Shown piece after piece: positions 1 to 9,404 of a stretch of DNA of 64,000 nucleotides. The stretch is from Hymenobacter plasmatis (GTDB lineage Bacteria; Bacteroidota; Bacteroidia; Cytophagales; Hymenobacteraceae). The notes beneath the pieces are model-generated. The model saw nothing but the letters and a program-made list of their open reading frames with translations. It was not told where the DNA came from and did not search any database. Within the stretch, counting starts at the first letter, position 1; each line of letters begins with the position of its first letter. The stretch covers positions 1 through 64,000 of the forward strand of contig NZ_JAJFAW010000021.1 of assembly GCF_020711255.1 (NCBI RefSeq), in the 5' to 3' direction. The translations under genes were made by a program, and so were the position numbers.

Positions 1-132
1 CCGCGCCCCCCCCCCTCCCGCCCTAAAGCGACGACGCCCAAACGCCCTACCGGCGCGGACGCCGAGACGCGAAGTGTCGCGTCTCTACACCGTGCTGTAG
101 GCTGGCCTTCAACCCCATGTAACTGACAACAT
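1..132. other. Intergenic edge with C-rich run and small hairpin
   Basis: No gene is seen here. A C-rich run occupies roughly positions 6-24. A 9-bp inverted repeat (GAGACGCGA at 64-72, TCGCGTCTC at 77-85) makes a short hairpin that shares its sequence with the longer palindrome at 22362-22389, so it looks like a degenerate copy of the same repeat type. It lies downstream of the leftward gene that ends at 133 and could act as its terminator, although no T-run follows. Confidence 0.5.
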
Positions 133-2076
133 CTAACGCAACCGGTAGAGCAGCCCGAAGTTGAGCAGCCAGCGGTTGGGCTGCCACGGTACGGCGGAGG
201 TCAGCTGCTCGTTTACTTGCAGGCTTACGTCGGAGTTAGGCAGGGTAATGGCGGCGGAGCTACGGGTCAGGAAGAAGCCGCTTTCCTCGTTCACTTGCAG
301 TTGGGTGCGATTGTGGAGGGGCCACAAGTAGCCCAGGTCGGCCACCAGCTCAATTTTGTGACTTAACTCCAGGCCCAAACCCAACTTGGGCTGAATGGCA
401 TCGGCCACGGACTGCACCTGCAAGCTCAGCTCGCGGGCCGTGAGGGTGGCGCCGGCCACGGGCACGCCGCCAATGGCATTATCGAAACTGCCCAAAGTGC
501 GGGCTACGGTTTGGCGCGTGTAGGCCAGACCCGCGCGGCCGTATAGGGGCCGGTGGCGGGGGTTGAGGTTGTGCTCGTAGCTCAAGCCGGCTTCCCAGCC
601 CTCGCCGGTGAACTGCCGGAACACGTTCCTTGTAGCCAGGCGCACGGCCAGCGCAGGCGTTACATCAAACTGGTATTCGGCGCTCCACCAGCCGGTTAGG
701 GCCTGCGCCGCTACGTTGGTGGTGGCCTGGGCCCGAAAGCTGGAGCCGGCCGGGGCAAAGCTTACGCCCAGGCCCGCAGCCGGCACCGCCAGCGGCCACG
801 CCCCTGCCGAAGCGCCGTATCGAATGCGGCTGAGCCACTGCATGCCGCGCCGCGCGGGTGCCTGGGCGGCCGCGGCCGGCACCGCGGCAGGGTGGCGAAA
901 CAGCGAATCGGCCCGTTGCTGGCGCTGCTGGTCGAGCAGGGCTTGCTGCACAGCCTCGGGCGGCAGCAGGGTGGTGTGGCTTTGCCAGAACGCCGAGTCG
1001 TAGGGCACGGCATTGTTCAGAAACACGTCGTAGTACTGTGCCCGCTCCAGGTAAGGGGGCCGCGGGGCCTGGGCCGTGTCGATGGCCGTGGTCAGGAATT
1101 CGCCGAAATACTGGAGCGGCTCGCCCACCGGTGGGCGGTAGCGGGTTTGCCACCACACGGTTTTCAAATGCCAGCGCCCGGCGTAGGGCTGGTAAGCCAC
1201 GCGCAGGGCCCGGGCATCGGCCCGGTGAATGCCGGCGCGCAGGCCGGCGGGCGTGTAGTGCCACTCGGCCCCCAGAAAGGCGTAGCTGTCCTGGTCGATG
1301 TACATGCGGCCGGCGAAATCGGCGCGGCGGTTGCCGGGCTTCGGTGCGAAGGTGACGACGTACACCGGCCGGTCGGCGTAGGTGCTGCCAGGGGCGAGGC
1401 GGTAGTCGTAGTCGCGGAAGTGGGCCGGGTCGATGAACTGCGCGCGGCGGTGCACAAAATCGGCTAGGTGCGCGATAAACGGCCCGCCGGCCCAGTCTAT
1501 CTGCACCAGCGCGTGCGGGCGCAGGTCCACCTTGCGCGACTGCTGAATCTGCACTTCGCCGTCGTCGGCCCGCTGCTGGTAGGGCGCCTTAAACACCGTG
1601 AGCAAACCCTCGACGAGGTAGCGCGGCCGGCCGGCCGGGTCGTTGTCGGACTCGCGGTAGAAGCCCGTGAGGCGGGTGGGCCGCGTGGGGTAGTTGCGCG
1701 GAATGCGCGCCACGGCCTCCCGCACAATGCCCACCACCGACGCCGTGACCTGCACCTCGCCCAGCGCGGCCGGGCTGAGGCGCAGCTCAATGCGCAGCTC
1801 CGGGCCGGGCAGCGGCGGCAGCGCCTGGCTGAATTTGCGGTAGCCCAACAGTGCCACTTCCAGCTGCTCCTGCTGGTATTGGGCCGGAATGCTCAGGGCA
1901 AAGCGCCCTTCCTCGTTTGTGCTCGTGCCAATGCGGTTGCCGGCCACCCCCACCTGAGCGTTGGGAATGGGCTGGTGGGTTTCAGCGTCGAGCACCCGGC
2001 CACGCAGCACCACGGGCCCTTGCGCCCGGGCGGCGGAGGCCATCAGTACCAACCAAATACTCAGTAGCCACCGCAT
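133..2076 (-). CDS. Carboxypeptidase-regulatory-like domain outer-membrane protein
   Basis: The protein has 647 residues. Residues 1-18 form a signal peptide ending ARAQ. Residues about 22-105 look like a carboxypeptidase-regulatory-like beta-sandwich (VLRGRVLDAETHQPIPNAQVGV, then GTSTNEEGRFAL). The middle part carries the motif NYPTRPTRLTGFYRE, seen in Bacteroidota proteins that join this domain to a large extracellular or barrel region. From about 410 onward, alternating aromatic and hydrophobic stretches look like outer-membrane beta strands. The likely place is the outer membrane. The substrate is unknown. It is leftward, as is asd upstream, but a 36-bp inverted repeat separates the two genes, so co-transcription is doubtful. 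Confidence 0.8.
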   Translation of the reverse strand: MRWLLSIWLVLMASAARAQGPVVLRGRVLDAETHQPIPNAQVGVAGNRIGTSTNEEGRFALSIPAQYQQEQLEVALLGYRKFSQALPPLPGPELRIELRLSPAALGEVQVTASVVGIVREAVARIPRNYPTRPTRLTGFYRESDNDPAGRPRYLVEGLLTVFKAPYQQRADDGEVQIQQSRKVDLRPHALVQIDWAGGPFIAHLADFVHRRAQFIDPAHFRDYDYRLAPGSTYADRPVYVVTFAPKPGNRRADFAGRMYIDQDSYAFLGAEWHYTPAGLRAGIHRADARALRVAYQPYAGRWHLKTVWWQTRYRPPVGEPLQYFGEFLTTAIDTAQAPRPPYLERAQYYDVFLNNAVPYDSAFWQSHTTLLPPEAVQQALLDQQRQQRADSLFRHPAAVPAAAAQAPARRGMQWLSRIRYGASAGAWPLAVPAAGLGVSFAPAGSSFRAQATTNVAAQALTGWWSAEYQFDVTPALAVRLATRNVFRQFTGEGWEAGLSYEHNLNPRHRPLYGRAGLAYTRQTVARTLGSFDNAIGGVPVAGATLTARELSLQVQSVADAIQPKLGLGLELSHKIELVADLGYLWPLHNRTQLQVNEESGFFLTRSSAAITLPNSDVSLQVNEQLTSAVPWQPNRWLLNFGLLYRLR

Positions 2077-2106
2077 GCCTAGCGCTTGAAAATAGTCCGC
2101 AAAGAA

Positions 2107-2214
2107 AGAACGTCATGCTGAGCGAAGCCGAAGCATCTCTACCGGAGGAGTAAACCAATCACAAGGATTACTTACGCAGTAGAGATGCTTCGGCTTCGCT
2201 CAGCATGACGTTCT
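2107..2214. repeat. Intergenic hairpin repeat, subfamily I (perfect 36-bp arms)
   Basis: Two arms of 36 nt (2107-2142 and 2179-2214) are exact reverse complements around a 36-nt loop. The arm core is GTCATGCTGAGCG, then CGAAGCATCTC. The loop contains GGATTACTTACGCAGT, related to the loops of the copies at 24.3, 26.6 and 30.8 kb. It fills the gap between asd and the next leftward gene. It may terminate asd transcription, but its recurrence shows that it is a dispersed repeat. Confidence 0.9.
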
Positions 2215-2237
2215 ATGAAAACGTTTCGAACCAAAAA

Positions 2238-3236
2238 TCAGCTCACCGGCTCCAGCTTGCCCACCAGGTACTCGGCAATCTGCACGGCGTTGGTGGCGGC
2301 GCCTTTGCGCAGGTTGTCGGCCACCACCCACATGTTGAGGGTGCGGGGCTGGGTTTCGTCGCGGCGCAGGCGGCCCACCAGCACGGCGTCTTTGCCGTGG
2401 CTGTCTTTGGGCATGGGGTATTGATTCTGGCTGGGGTCGTCCACTACCTCCACGCCGGGCGTGCGGGCCAGGATTTCGCGCACCTCGGCCAAGTCAAACT
2501 CCTTTTCAAACTCCACGTTCACGGCCTCGGAGTGGCCGCCCATCACGGGGATGCGCACGCAGGTGGCCGTCACGCGGATGTTGTCGTCGCCCATGATTTT
2601 CTTGGTCTCGTTCACCATTTTCAGCTCCTCCTTGGTGTAGCCGTTGGGCTCAAACACGTCGATGTGGGGCAGCACGTTCAGGTCGATGGGGTGCGGGTAG
2701 GCGGGGTTGCTGGCGGTTTGGCCGGCGCGCTCCTCCAGGAGTTGGTCCACGGCTTTTTTGCCGGTGCCGGTCACGCTCTGGTAGGTGCTCACCACAATGC
2801 GCTGCACGGTGTAGGCTTTGTGCAGTTCGTTGAGGGCCACCACCAACTGAATGGTGGAGCAGTTGGGGTTGGCAATGATTTTGTCGTCGGCCGTGAGGGT
2901 GTCGGCGTTCAGCTCGGGCACCACCAGCTTCTTGGTGGGGTCCATGCGCCAGGCCGAGGAATTGTCGATGACGGTGGTGCCCACGGCGGCAAAGCGCGGG
3001 GCGTGCTCCTTACTAACTGAGCCGCCCGCCGAGAAAATGGCAATGTCGGGCCGAGCCGCAATGGCGTCGTCCATGCTCACCACGGGGTATTTTTTACCTA
3101 GAAATTCAACCAGCTGGCCCACCGATTTGGCCGAAGCCACGGGCAATAATTCAGTTAAGGGAAACTGGCGCTCGGCCAGCACTTTCAGCAGCTCGGTACC
3201 AACCAGGCCGGTGGCACCCACAATTGCAAGTTTCAT
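2238..3236 (-). CDS. asd: Aspartate-semialdehyde dehydrogenase
   Basis: This 332-residue enzyme reduces aspartyl phosphate to aspartate semialdehyde with NADPH, the shared step towards lysine, threonine and methionine. The N-terminal nucleotide motif GATGLVG lies at residues 7-13, the catalytic cysteine is Cys126 in NPNCSTIQ, and the active-site histidine is His235 in MGGHSEAV. The start chosen is the ATG at 3236 (MKLAIVGATG), because the family begins directly with the nucleotide-binding strand; an upstream start at 3299 would add 21 residues of no family resemblance. The gene stands alone, far from metX and metY in this window, although its product feeds their pathway through homoserine. 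Confidence 0.96.
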   Translation of the reverse strand: MKLAIVGATGLVGTELLKVLAERQFPLTELLPVASAKSVGQLVEFLGKKYPVVSMDDAIAARPDIAIFSAGGSVSKEHAPRFAAVGTTVIDNSSAWRMDPTKKLVVPELNADTLTADDKIIANPNCSTIQLVVALNELHKAYTVQRIVVSTYQSVTGTGKKAVDQLLEERAGQTASNPAYPHPIDLNVLPHIDVFEPNGYTKEELKMVNETKKIMGDDNIRVTATCVRIPVMGGHSEAVNVEFEKEFDLAEVREILARTPGVEVVDDPSQNQYPMPKDSHGKDAVLVGRLRRDETQPRTLNMWVVADNLRKGAATNAVQIAEYLVGKLEPVS

Positions 3237-3444
3237 AGAATATCCAAAAAGGTAAAAAACCAGCGCCACCGCTGGGCGCAGGATTACAAATATCGCCACA
3301 ATTGGGCTACTTTCGGCACCCTGTTCGCAGGTTTTGACGCTTACCCTGGTTGCCTAACCCGCAAACAGGCAGGCGCTAGGAGCGCACCTTCCCGCCCCGC
3401 CTGCCTTACCCGGGCCCCCGCTCTGTCCTTTTCTACCCCGTCGT

Positions 3445-6039
3445 TTGAAACACCTTTACCTGTTCCTCCTGCTTGTGCCGGCCTTGGCGCAGGCCCAGTT
3501 GCGCGACGACTTCGCCGACGGCAACTTCACCACCAACCCCGCCTGGAGCGGCGACGCCGCCAGTTTTCAGGTCACCGCCCAGCAGCTGCAGAGCAACGGC
3601 CCGGCCGTGACCGGGTCCCAGATTCAGCTCAGCACACCCAGCCGGGCCAGCACCGGCACAGTGTGGGAGTTTTGGGCCAATCTGCGGCTGGCCACCAGCT
3701 CCGGCAACCTCGCCGACGTGTGGCTCATGGCCTCCCAAACCGACCTGAAAAATCCCAACAACACCGGCTATTTCGTGCGCCTCGGCGGCACCGACGACGA
3801 AGTGAGTCTGTTTCGGAAAGACTCGACCCGCGCCGCCGTGCCGGTCATCGATGGCCTCAACGGCACCCTGGCCAGCACTACCAACAACCTGGTGCGCGTG
3901 CGCGTGACCCGCAGCCCAGCCAACCGCTGGACCCTGGAACGCGACCTCACCGGCGGCCGCACTTTCGTAACCGAAGCGGTCCAGCCCACCGACGCCACCT
4001 ACCAGCGCAGCATTGCGTTCGGCGTGTCGCTGCTGTACTCCGCGGCCAACAACCGCAACTTCTACTTCGACGACTTTGCCGTGACCGACGCCACCGCGCC
4101 ACTCCTGCTGCGGGCCGTGCCCCTGGATTCGCGCCAGCTCGATGTCGCCTTCAACGAAGCCGTGGCCCCAGTCAGCGCCACCACCCCGGCCAACTACCGC
4201 CTGCAAAGCGGCGCCGTGCCCACTTCGGCCACAGTTTTGCCCAACAACCCGGCCGTGGTTCGCCTCACCTTCGGCACCGACTTCGCGGCCCAAAACCTAC
4301 TGGAAGTCCGCAACCTGGCCGACCTCTACGGCAATATGGCCAGCGGCCCGCTCACGGCCACGTTCGTAGGGCCGCCGGTGGCGCCACAAGTGGGCGAATT
4401 GATTATCAGCGAAATATTCGCCGATGAGACCCCGCAAGTGGGGCTGCCGCTTTCCGAGTACGTGGAGATTTACAACCGCAGCACCTCCCACGTGCTCAGC
4501 CTGGGCGGCGTGCGCCTGGGCAAGCCGGGCAGCACGGCCGCTATTTTTCCCGATACCGCCCGGCTGCTGCCCGGCCAGTACGCCGTGGTGTGCGGCAGCA
4601 CCCGCACGCTGCAATTTGCCACCTACGGCAAGGTATATGGCCTCACCAACTTCCCCGCGCTCAACAACAGTGGCGACCAGCTGGTGCTGCGCGGGCGCGA
4701 CGGGCGCACGCTGTTTGAGGTGACGTATGCTGATACCTGGTACCGCGACGCCCGCAAAAAAGACGGCGGCTGGAGCATGGAAATGATAGACGCCAACAAC
4801 TACTGCGCCGGCGCCGACAACTGGTCCGCCAGCACCGACGCCAGCGGCGGCACACCCGGCCGGCTCAACTCCGTGCGCGCCGCCCACCCCGATGCCGTCG
4901 CCCCGGCCCTGCTGCGCGCCGCGGCCCTCACGCCCACCACCGTACGGGCCTACTTTTCGGAAAAGCTGGACAGCACCACGGCCGCCATTGTGAGCCGCTA
5001 CTCGCTGGCGGCGCCTGGCCCAACCATTGTGCGAGCCGCGCCCGTGGGGCCCGATTTCCGGCAGGTAGACCTCACTCTGAGCGCACCGCTGCTGCCCAGC
5101 CGCCCCACCACCCTGTCCGTGCAATTGGCCACCGACTGCGCCGGCAACGCCAGCGGGCCGTTGCAGTCAGCCATGTTTGCCCTGCCCGAAGCGGCCGTGA
5201 GCGGCGACGTGGTGCTGAACGAGCTGCTGTTCAACCCGCGCGTGGGCGGCGTCCGGTTTGTGGAAATCCTGAATCGCAGCAACAAATTCATCGACCTGCA
5301 GGGCTGGCAGATTGGCAACCTCAAACCCGACGGCAGCGTCGATGCCGACGTACTCAGCGCCGGCCCGCTCCTGCTGGCACCGGGGCAGCTGCGGGCCTTC
5401 AGCACGAGCACCAGTATTCTACAAGCGCAGTACCCAACCGGCAGTGACGCCGCCAACCTGGTGCAGATGGCCCGCTTGCCCACCTTCCCGGACGTGGGCA
5501 CGGTGTTGCTGTTCGACAGCCGCGGCCTGGAAATCGACCGGTTTGCTTACAATAAAAACCTGCACCTGAGTTTGCTGGCTTCTCAGGAGGGCGTGTCGCT
5601 GGAGCGCATCCGGGCAAACGGTCCAAGCCTGGGCAGCAACTTCCACTCGGCTGCCGGAGCCGTGGGCTACGCCACGCCCGGCCGGCCCAACTCGCAAGCC
5701 CAGGACACGCCCGGCGGCAACCAGGAACTCACCGTGGAGCCCGAAGTCTTCACCCCCGACGACGATGGCCAGCAGGATTTCGCCACCCTCACCTACCACC
5801 TCGACCAGCCCGGCTACGCTGCCTCCGTGACGGTGTACGATGCTCTGGGCCGCCTCACGCGCCGCCTCGTGCGCAACGAAACCCTGCCCACCACCGGTTT
5901 TCTGCAATGGGATGGCATTGATGACCACGGCCACAAAGCCGCCGTGGGCTACTACATTTTGTTGGTTGAGCTATTCAAAGCCAGCAGCGGTGAGAAGCGC
6001 GAATACAAGAAGACCGTAGTGCTCGGCGCCCGGTTTTGA
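3445..6039 (+). CDS. Lamin-tail-domain multidomain secreted protein
   Basis: The protein has 864 residues. A signal peptide (1-17, ending AQAQ) leads to a jelly-roll-like region (about 20-210), then an Ig-like SbsA-type module (about 212-310), a first lamin-tail domain (about 317-480, ELIISEIFADE then EYVEIYNRS), another Ig-like module (about 490-580), a second lamin-tail domain (about 588-750, VVLNELLFNP then FVEILNRS), and a C-terminal FlgD/gliding-associated domain (about 765-864, FTPDDDGQQDF then AAVGYYILLVELF). The C-terminal module suggests T9SS export to the surface. No catalytic site was recognised, so a structural or adhesive role is an inference. Translation starts with TTG at 3445; no ATG fits the signal peptide. 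Confidence 0.85.
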   Translation: MKHLYLFLLLVPALAQAQLRDDFADGNFTTNPAWSGDAASFQVTAQQLQSNGPAVTGSQIQLSTPSRASTGTVWEFWANLRLATSSGNLADVWLMASQTDLKNPNNTGYFVRLGGTDDEVSLFRKDSTRAAVPVIDGLNGTLASTTNNLVRVRVTRSPANRWTLERDLTGGRTFVTEAVQPTDATYQRSIAFGVSLLYSAANNRNFYFDDFAVTDATAPLLLRAVPLDSRQLDVAFNEAVAPVSATTPANYRLQSGAVPTSATVLPNNPAVVRLTFGTDFAAQNLLEVRNLADLYGNMASGPLTATFVGPPVAPQVGELIISEIFADETPQVGLPLSEYVEIYNRSTSHVLSLGGVRLGKPGSTAAIFPDTARLLPGQYAVVCGSTRTLQFATYGKVYGLTNFPALNNSGDQLVLRGRDGRTLFEVTYADTWYRDARKKDGGWSMEMIDANNYCAGADNWSASTDASGGTPGRLNSVRAAHPDAVAPALLRAAALTPTTVRAYFSEKLDSTTAAIVSRYSLAAPGPTIVRAAPVGPDFRQVDLTLSAPLLPSRPTTLSVQLATDCAGNASGPLQSAMFALPEAAVSGDVVLNELLFNPRVGGVRFVEILNRSNKFIDLQGWQIGNLKPDGSVDADVLSAGPLLLAPGQLRAFSTSTSILQAQYPTGSDAANLVQMARLPTFPDVGTVLLFDSRGLEIDRFAYNKNLHLSLLASQEGVSLERIRANGPSLGSNFHSAAGAVGYATPGRPNSQAQDTPGGNQELTVEPEVFTPDDDGQQDFATLTYHLDQPGYAASVTVYDALGRLTRRLVRNETLPTTGFLQWDGIDDHGHKAAVGYYILLVELFKASSGEKREYKKTVVLGARF

Positions 6040-6067
6040 GGAAGCTTGAACGCTGAAAGTTCAGCCC

Positions 6068-6275
6068 GTCATGCAGAGCGCAGCATCTCGCGTGGGGGTA
6101 GTAGCTCAATCGGCTGTCAACAATCGTCTGTCATGCAGAGCGCAGCGAAGCATCTTCTCAGGTAAGCGCGAGTCGTTCCGCCGTGATAAGATGCTTCGCT
6201 GCGCTCTGCATGACAAATGGCGCCAGCATGACAAAAGGCGCGGTAGAGATGCTTCGGCTCTGCTCAGCATAACGG
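6068..6275. repeat. Composite intergenic hairpin repeats, one nested in another
   Basis: A subfamily II element with perfect 28-nt arms (6129-6156 and 6188-6215; TGTCATGCAGAGCGCAGCGA core) lies between imperfect outer arms at about 6068-6090 and 6246-6274 (AGCATCTCGC against GTAGAGATGCTTCGGC). The layout suggests one repeat inserted in the loop of another, or head-to-tail amplification. The space between the lamin-tail gene and the DUF1800 gene (6040-6338) contains no coding region. Confidence 0.85.
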
Positions 6276-6338
6276 TCACGTGCCTCCTCGCAATGACAGC
6301 GCGTTAAACTCCGTCATATTATTACCGTCTCAGAAGGC

Positions 6339-7880
6339 ATGAACAGCACGCTGCAACTTCAGCATCTTTACTGGCGGGCGGGGTTTGGGCCGCGCCCGCA
6401 GGACCTGGCCGCTGGCCTCAGCCCCCGCAAAGCCCTGCGGCAGCTGCTGCACGATTCGGAGAAGTACGAGCCGCTGACCGGCCCCGGCCTGAGCTACACC
6501 GAGCCGCAGGGCATGGTGATGGCCGAACCTACGATGGCCAAAAAGCCGGTACCGGACGGCACCGTAACCACCCCGCCCGACCAGCCATTGGCGCCCATGC
6601 AGCCGCGTTCGGCGCTACGCGGTGGTATCGCGGCTGGCGTGCCCCGTCTGCGCCGCGCCGACCTCACCCCCGAACAGCGCAAAATGCAGAACATGGGCAT
6701 CCGCGATGCCTTCGAGAACATGACCACGGCCTGGATGGACCGCATGGCCACCTCGCCGGCGCAGCTGCGCGAGAAAATGACGCTGTTCTGGCACGGGCAC
6801 TTTGCATGCCGCGTGCGCCAGCCCAACGCCGCCCTCAGCCTACACAACACCACTCGCCGCTACGCGCTGGGCAAATTCCCGGACCTGCTGCTGGCCGTGA
6901 GCCAGGAGCCGGCCATGCTGCAGTTCCTCAACAACCAGCAGAACCGCAAGCAGCACCCCAACGAAAACTTCGCCCGCGAAGTGATGGAACTGTTTACCCT
7001 GGGCCGTGGCCACTACACCGAGCAGGACGTGAAAGAAGCCGCCCGCGCCTTCACCGGCTGGGGCTACGACTACGAGGGCAACTACAAATTCCGGGAGCGG
7101 GAGCACGACGCTGGCGCCAAAACCTTCCTGGGCAGCACGGGCAATTTCTCGGGCGAAGACGTGCTGCAGCTCATCCTGAAACAGCCGGCCGCGGCCACGT
7201 TCCTGGTCACGAAAATCTACCGCTTCTTTGTGAACGACGTGCCCAATGCGGCGCACATCGAGCCCCTGGCCGCTGCCTTCCGCAAAAGTGGCTACGACAT
7301 TGCCGACCTGATGGAGCGGATGTTTTCGGCCGACTGGTTTTACGAGCCGGCCAATGTGGGCACGCACATCAAGTCGCCGGTGGAGCTGCTGGCGGGCATC
7401 CGCCGCACGCTGAACGTGCAAATCGACAACGACAAGCCGCTGCTGGGCTACCAGAAAGCCCTGGGCCAAACCCTGTTTCAGCCGCCCAACGTGGCCGGCT
7501 GGCCCGGCGGCCGCAACTGGATAGACTCGTCATCGCTGCTGCTGCGCCTGCAGCTGCCGGCTATCCTATTCAAAAACGCCGAGTTTGCCGTGGCCCTCAA
7601 GCAGGACGAAAACGACATTGCGCCCAACCTCAGCAAGGCCGAGCGCACTGTGCGGCCCGGCGCAGGCGCCCACCTGCCCCTGGCACCGCTCCAACAGCTG
7701 CTCGGCGCCACGCCCGCCCCGCAGCAGCCCGAGAAGCTGAGCGCCTTCCTGCTGCAAACCGCCATACGTCCCGAAAACCTACAGCTGGTGCAGCAAGCCG
7801 CGCAGCAAAAAGAGCCCGCCCAGGCCCTGCGCGCCACGCTAGTGAGCCTGTTGAGCCTGCCCGAATACCAATTGGCGTAA
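6339..7880 (+). CDS. DUF1800 domain-containing protein
   Basis: The 513-residue protein matches the DUF1800 family over almost its whole length: an N-terminal helix with HLYWRAGFGPRPQDLA, the conserved core LREKMTLFWHGHFAC (about residues 147-161) and NENFAREVMELFTLG (about 207-221), then ARAFTGWGYD and LLGYQKALGQTLFQPPNVAGWPGG. The biochemical function of the family is not established. It is found paired with a DUF1501 protein, and here that partner is the next gene (8108-9325) on the same strand. No clear signal peptide is present. The 227-nt gap to the partner contains a repeat, so co-transcription is likely but not certain. Confidence 0.93.
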   Translation: MNSTLQLQHLYWRAGFGPRPQDLAAGLSPRKALRQLLHDSEKYEPLTGPGLSYTEPQGMVMAEPTMAKKPVPDGTVTTPPDQPLAPMQPRSALRGGIAAGVPRLRRADLTPEQRKMQNMGIRDAFENMTTAWMDRMATSPAQLREKMTLFWHGHFACRVRQPNAALSLHNTTRRYALGKFPDLLLAVSQEPAMLQFLNNQQNRKQHPNENFAREVMELFTLGRGHYTEQDVKEAARAFTGWGYDYEGNYKFREREHDAGAKTFLGSTGNFSGEDVLQLILKQPAAATFLVTKIYRFFVNDVPNAAHIEPLAAAFRKSGYDIADLMERMFSADWFYEPANVGTHIKSPVELLAGIRRTLNVQIDNDKPLLGYQKALGQTLFQPPNVAGWPGGRNWIDSSSLLLRLQLPAILFKNAEFAVALKQDENDIAPNLSKAERTVRPGAGAHLPLAPLQQLLGATPAPQQPEKLSAFLLQTAIRPENLQLVQQAAQQKEPAQALRATLVSLLSLPEYQLA

Positions 7881-7890
7881 GTAAACAACT

Positions 7891-8070
7891 CCCCTCCTTG
7901 GATAAGGAGGGGATGTTCGAACCGCAGGTTCGGACGGGGGTGGTTGGATTCGTTGAACCGAAGGTCGGCGTAGCCAACGACACCCGAACGATTCCAGCGC
8001 GCGTCGTTCAACGATTCAACCACCCCAGTTTAAGCTGAAGCTTAAACGTCCCCTCCTTGGTAAGGAGGGG
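7891..8070. repeat. Palindromic intergenic repeat with CCCCTCCTT hairpins
   Basis: Two short hairpins of the same sequence (CCCCTCCTT...AAGGAGGGG at 7891-7912 and 8050-8070) flank an inner imperfect inverted repeat (GGGGGTGGTTG near 7935-7947 and CAACCACCCC near 8017-8030). The two ends are inverted copies of each other, so the whole block is one large palindrome. It fills the DUF1800-DUF1501 spacer. It has no sequence in common with the GTCATGCTGAGCG repeats. Confidence 0.8.
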
Positions 8071-8107
8071 AGTTTGATGTTCATTCAACCTAATTGTTTC
8101 TATCAAC

Positions 8108-9325
8108 ATGTCCTCCACCCGCCGCGACTTCCTCCGCACCTCTGCTCTGGCCAGCTCACTGCTGCTGGTGCCTAAGTTTCTGCACGCGCTCGACCGGGGG
8201 CCGGGGCTGGCCCGGCTGGCCGATGCGCCGGGTGCGCGGCGCCTCATTGTGGTGCAGCTCAGCGGCGGCAACGACGGCTTGAATACGGTTATCCCTTTCC
8301 GGAACGACTTGTACTACAAGGCCCGGCCCACGCTCGGCATCAAGGAAACCGATGGGATTCTGGCGATGGAGAAGGACCTGGGCCTCCACCCGGCACTGAA
8401 GGGCCTGAAGGGCCTGTACGACCAGGGCCATTTGGCCGTGCTCAACTCGGTGGGCTACCCCAACCCGGACCGCTCGCACTTCCGCTCCATGGACATCTGG
8501 CAGAGCGGCTCCAGTGCCGACCAAGTGTTGAGCACTGGCTGGCTGGGCCGCTACCTCGACTCGAACTGCCCCGATTGCCAACGGCCCTACAATGCGCTGG
8601 AAGTAGACGACACCCTGAGCCTGGCGCTGAAGGGCAGCCAGCGCAAGGGCCTGGCCCTGAAGAACCCCGGCAAATTTCATCAGCTCAACCAGAACCGCTT
8701 GCTGGCCAAAGTGAGCCAGGAAACCACGCCCGTGCACCAGGAACAGGTAGATTACCTCTACAAGACCCTGGCCGAAACGGCTTCCTCGGCCGACTACCTG
8801 TACGACAAGTCGAAGATTTACAAGTCCAGCGTGGCTTACCCAAATTCCGACTTCGGCAAAAACCTGAAGACCACGGCCGAGCTGATTAACTCTGGCGTGG
8901 AGTCCCGGGTGTATTACCTGGCCTTATCCGGCTTCGACACCCACGTGCGGCAGCAGGAGCAGCAGCAGCGCCTCCTCACCGACCTCGGCGACGGCCTGGC
9001 GGCGCTGGCCGATGATTTGAAGCAGAACAACCAGTGGGCCAACACCCTCGTGCTGGTGTTCTCAGAATTCGGGCGCCGGGTGGGCCAGAACGCCAGCAAC
9101 GGTACCGACCACGGCACCGCCAACAACGTGTTTCTGCTGGGCGGCGCCCTCCAGAAAAAAGGCGTGCTCAACAATGCCCCCGACCTGGCCAACCTCGACC
9201 AGGGCGACCTGCGCCACCAGGTGGACTTCCGCAGCATCTACGCTACCCTGCTCAAGGACTGGCTCGGGGCCGATGACGCGGCCATCCTCGGCACTGGCTT
9301 CGAGCGCCTGAGCGGGCTGGTATAA
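8108..9325 (+). CDS. DUF1501 domain-containing protein, Tat-exported
   Basis: This 405-residue protein begins with a twin-arginine signal (STRRDFLRTSALASSLLLVP), which points to export of a folded protein by the Tat pathway. The DUF1501 core (an alkaline-phosphatase/sulfatase-like fold) is visible as LIVVQLSGGNDGLNTVIPF (about 41-59), LGLHPALKGLKGLYDQGHLAVLNSVG, GFDTHVRQQEQQ (about 277-288), VLVFSEFGRRVGQNASNGTDHGTANNVFLLGG (about 317-348). The family is co-inherited with DUF1800, the gene immediately upstream. The substrate and reaction are unknown. A small inverted repeat (CTGTAT at 9353, ATACAG at 9365) lies after the stop and may help end the transcript. Confidence 0.93.
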   Translation: MSSTRRDFLRTSALASSLLLVPKFLHALDRGPGLARLADAPGARRLIVVQLSGGNDGLNTVIPFRNDLYYKARPTLGIKETDGILAMEKDLGLHPALKGLKGLYDQGHLAVLNSVGYPNPDRSHFRSMDIWQSGSSADQVLSTGWLGRYLDSNCPDCQRPYNALEVDDTLSLALKGSQRKGLALKNPGKFHQLNQNRLLAKVSQETTPVHQEQVDYLYKTLAETASSADYLYDKSKIYKSSVAYPNSDFGKNLKTTAELINSGVESRVYYLALSGFDTHVRQQEQQQRLLTDLGDGLAALADDLKQNNQWANTLVLVFSEFGRRVGQNASNGTDHGTANNVFLLGGALQKKGVLNNAPDLANLDQGDLRHQVDFRSIYATLLKDWLGADDAAILGTGFERLSGLV

Positions 9326-9404
9326 GGGTTGATGAAAGCGGAGCGCGCTTTTCTGTATCTGATTATACAGTAGCTTGCATGCTTCCGCCCCATTATCTAC
9401 CCTA

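Noticed and set aside
9375..9404. TTG start for the TonB-domain-like protein
   Set aside because: It adds ten residues ahead of a good signal peptide; the ATG at 9405 is preferred.
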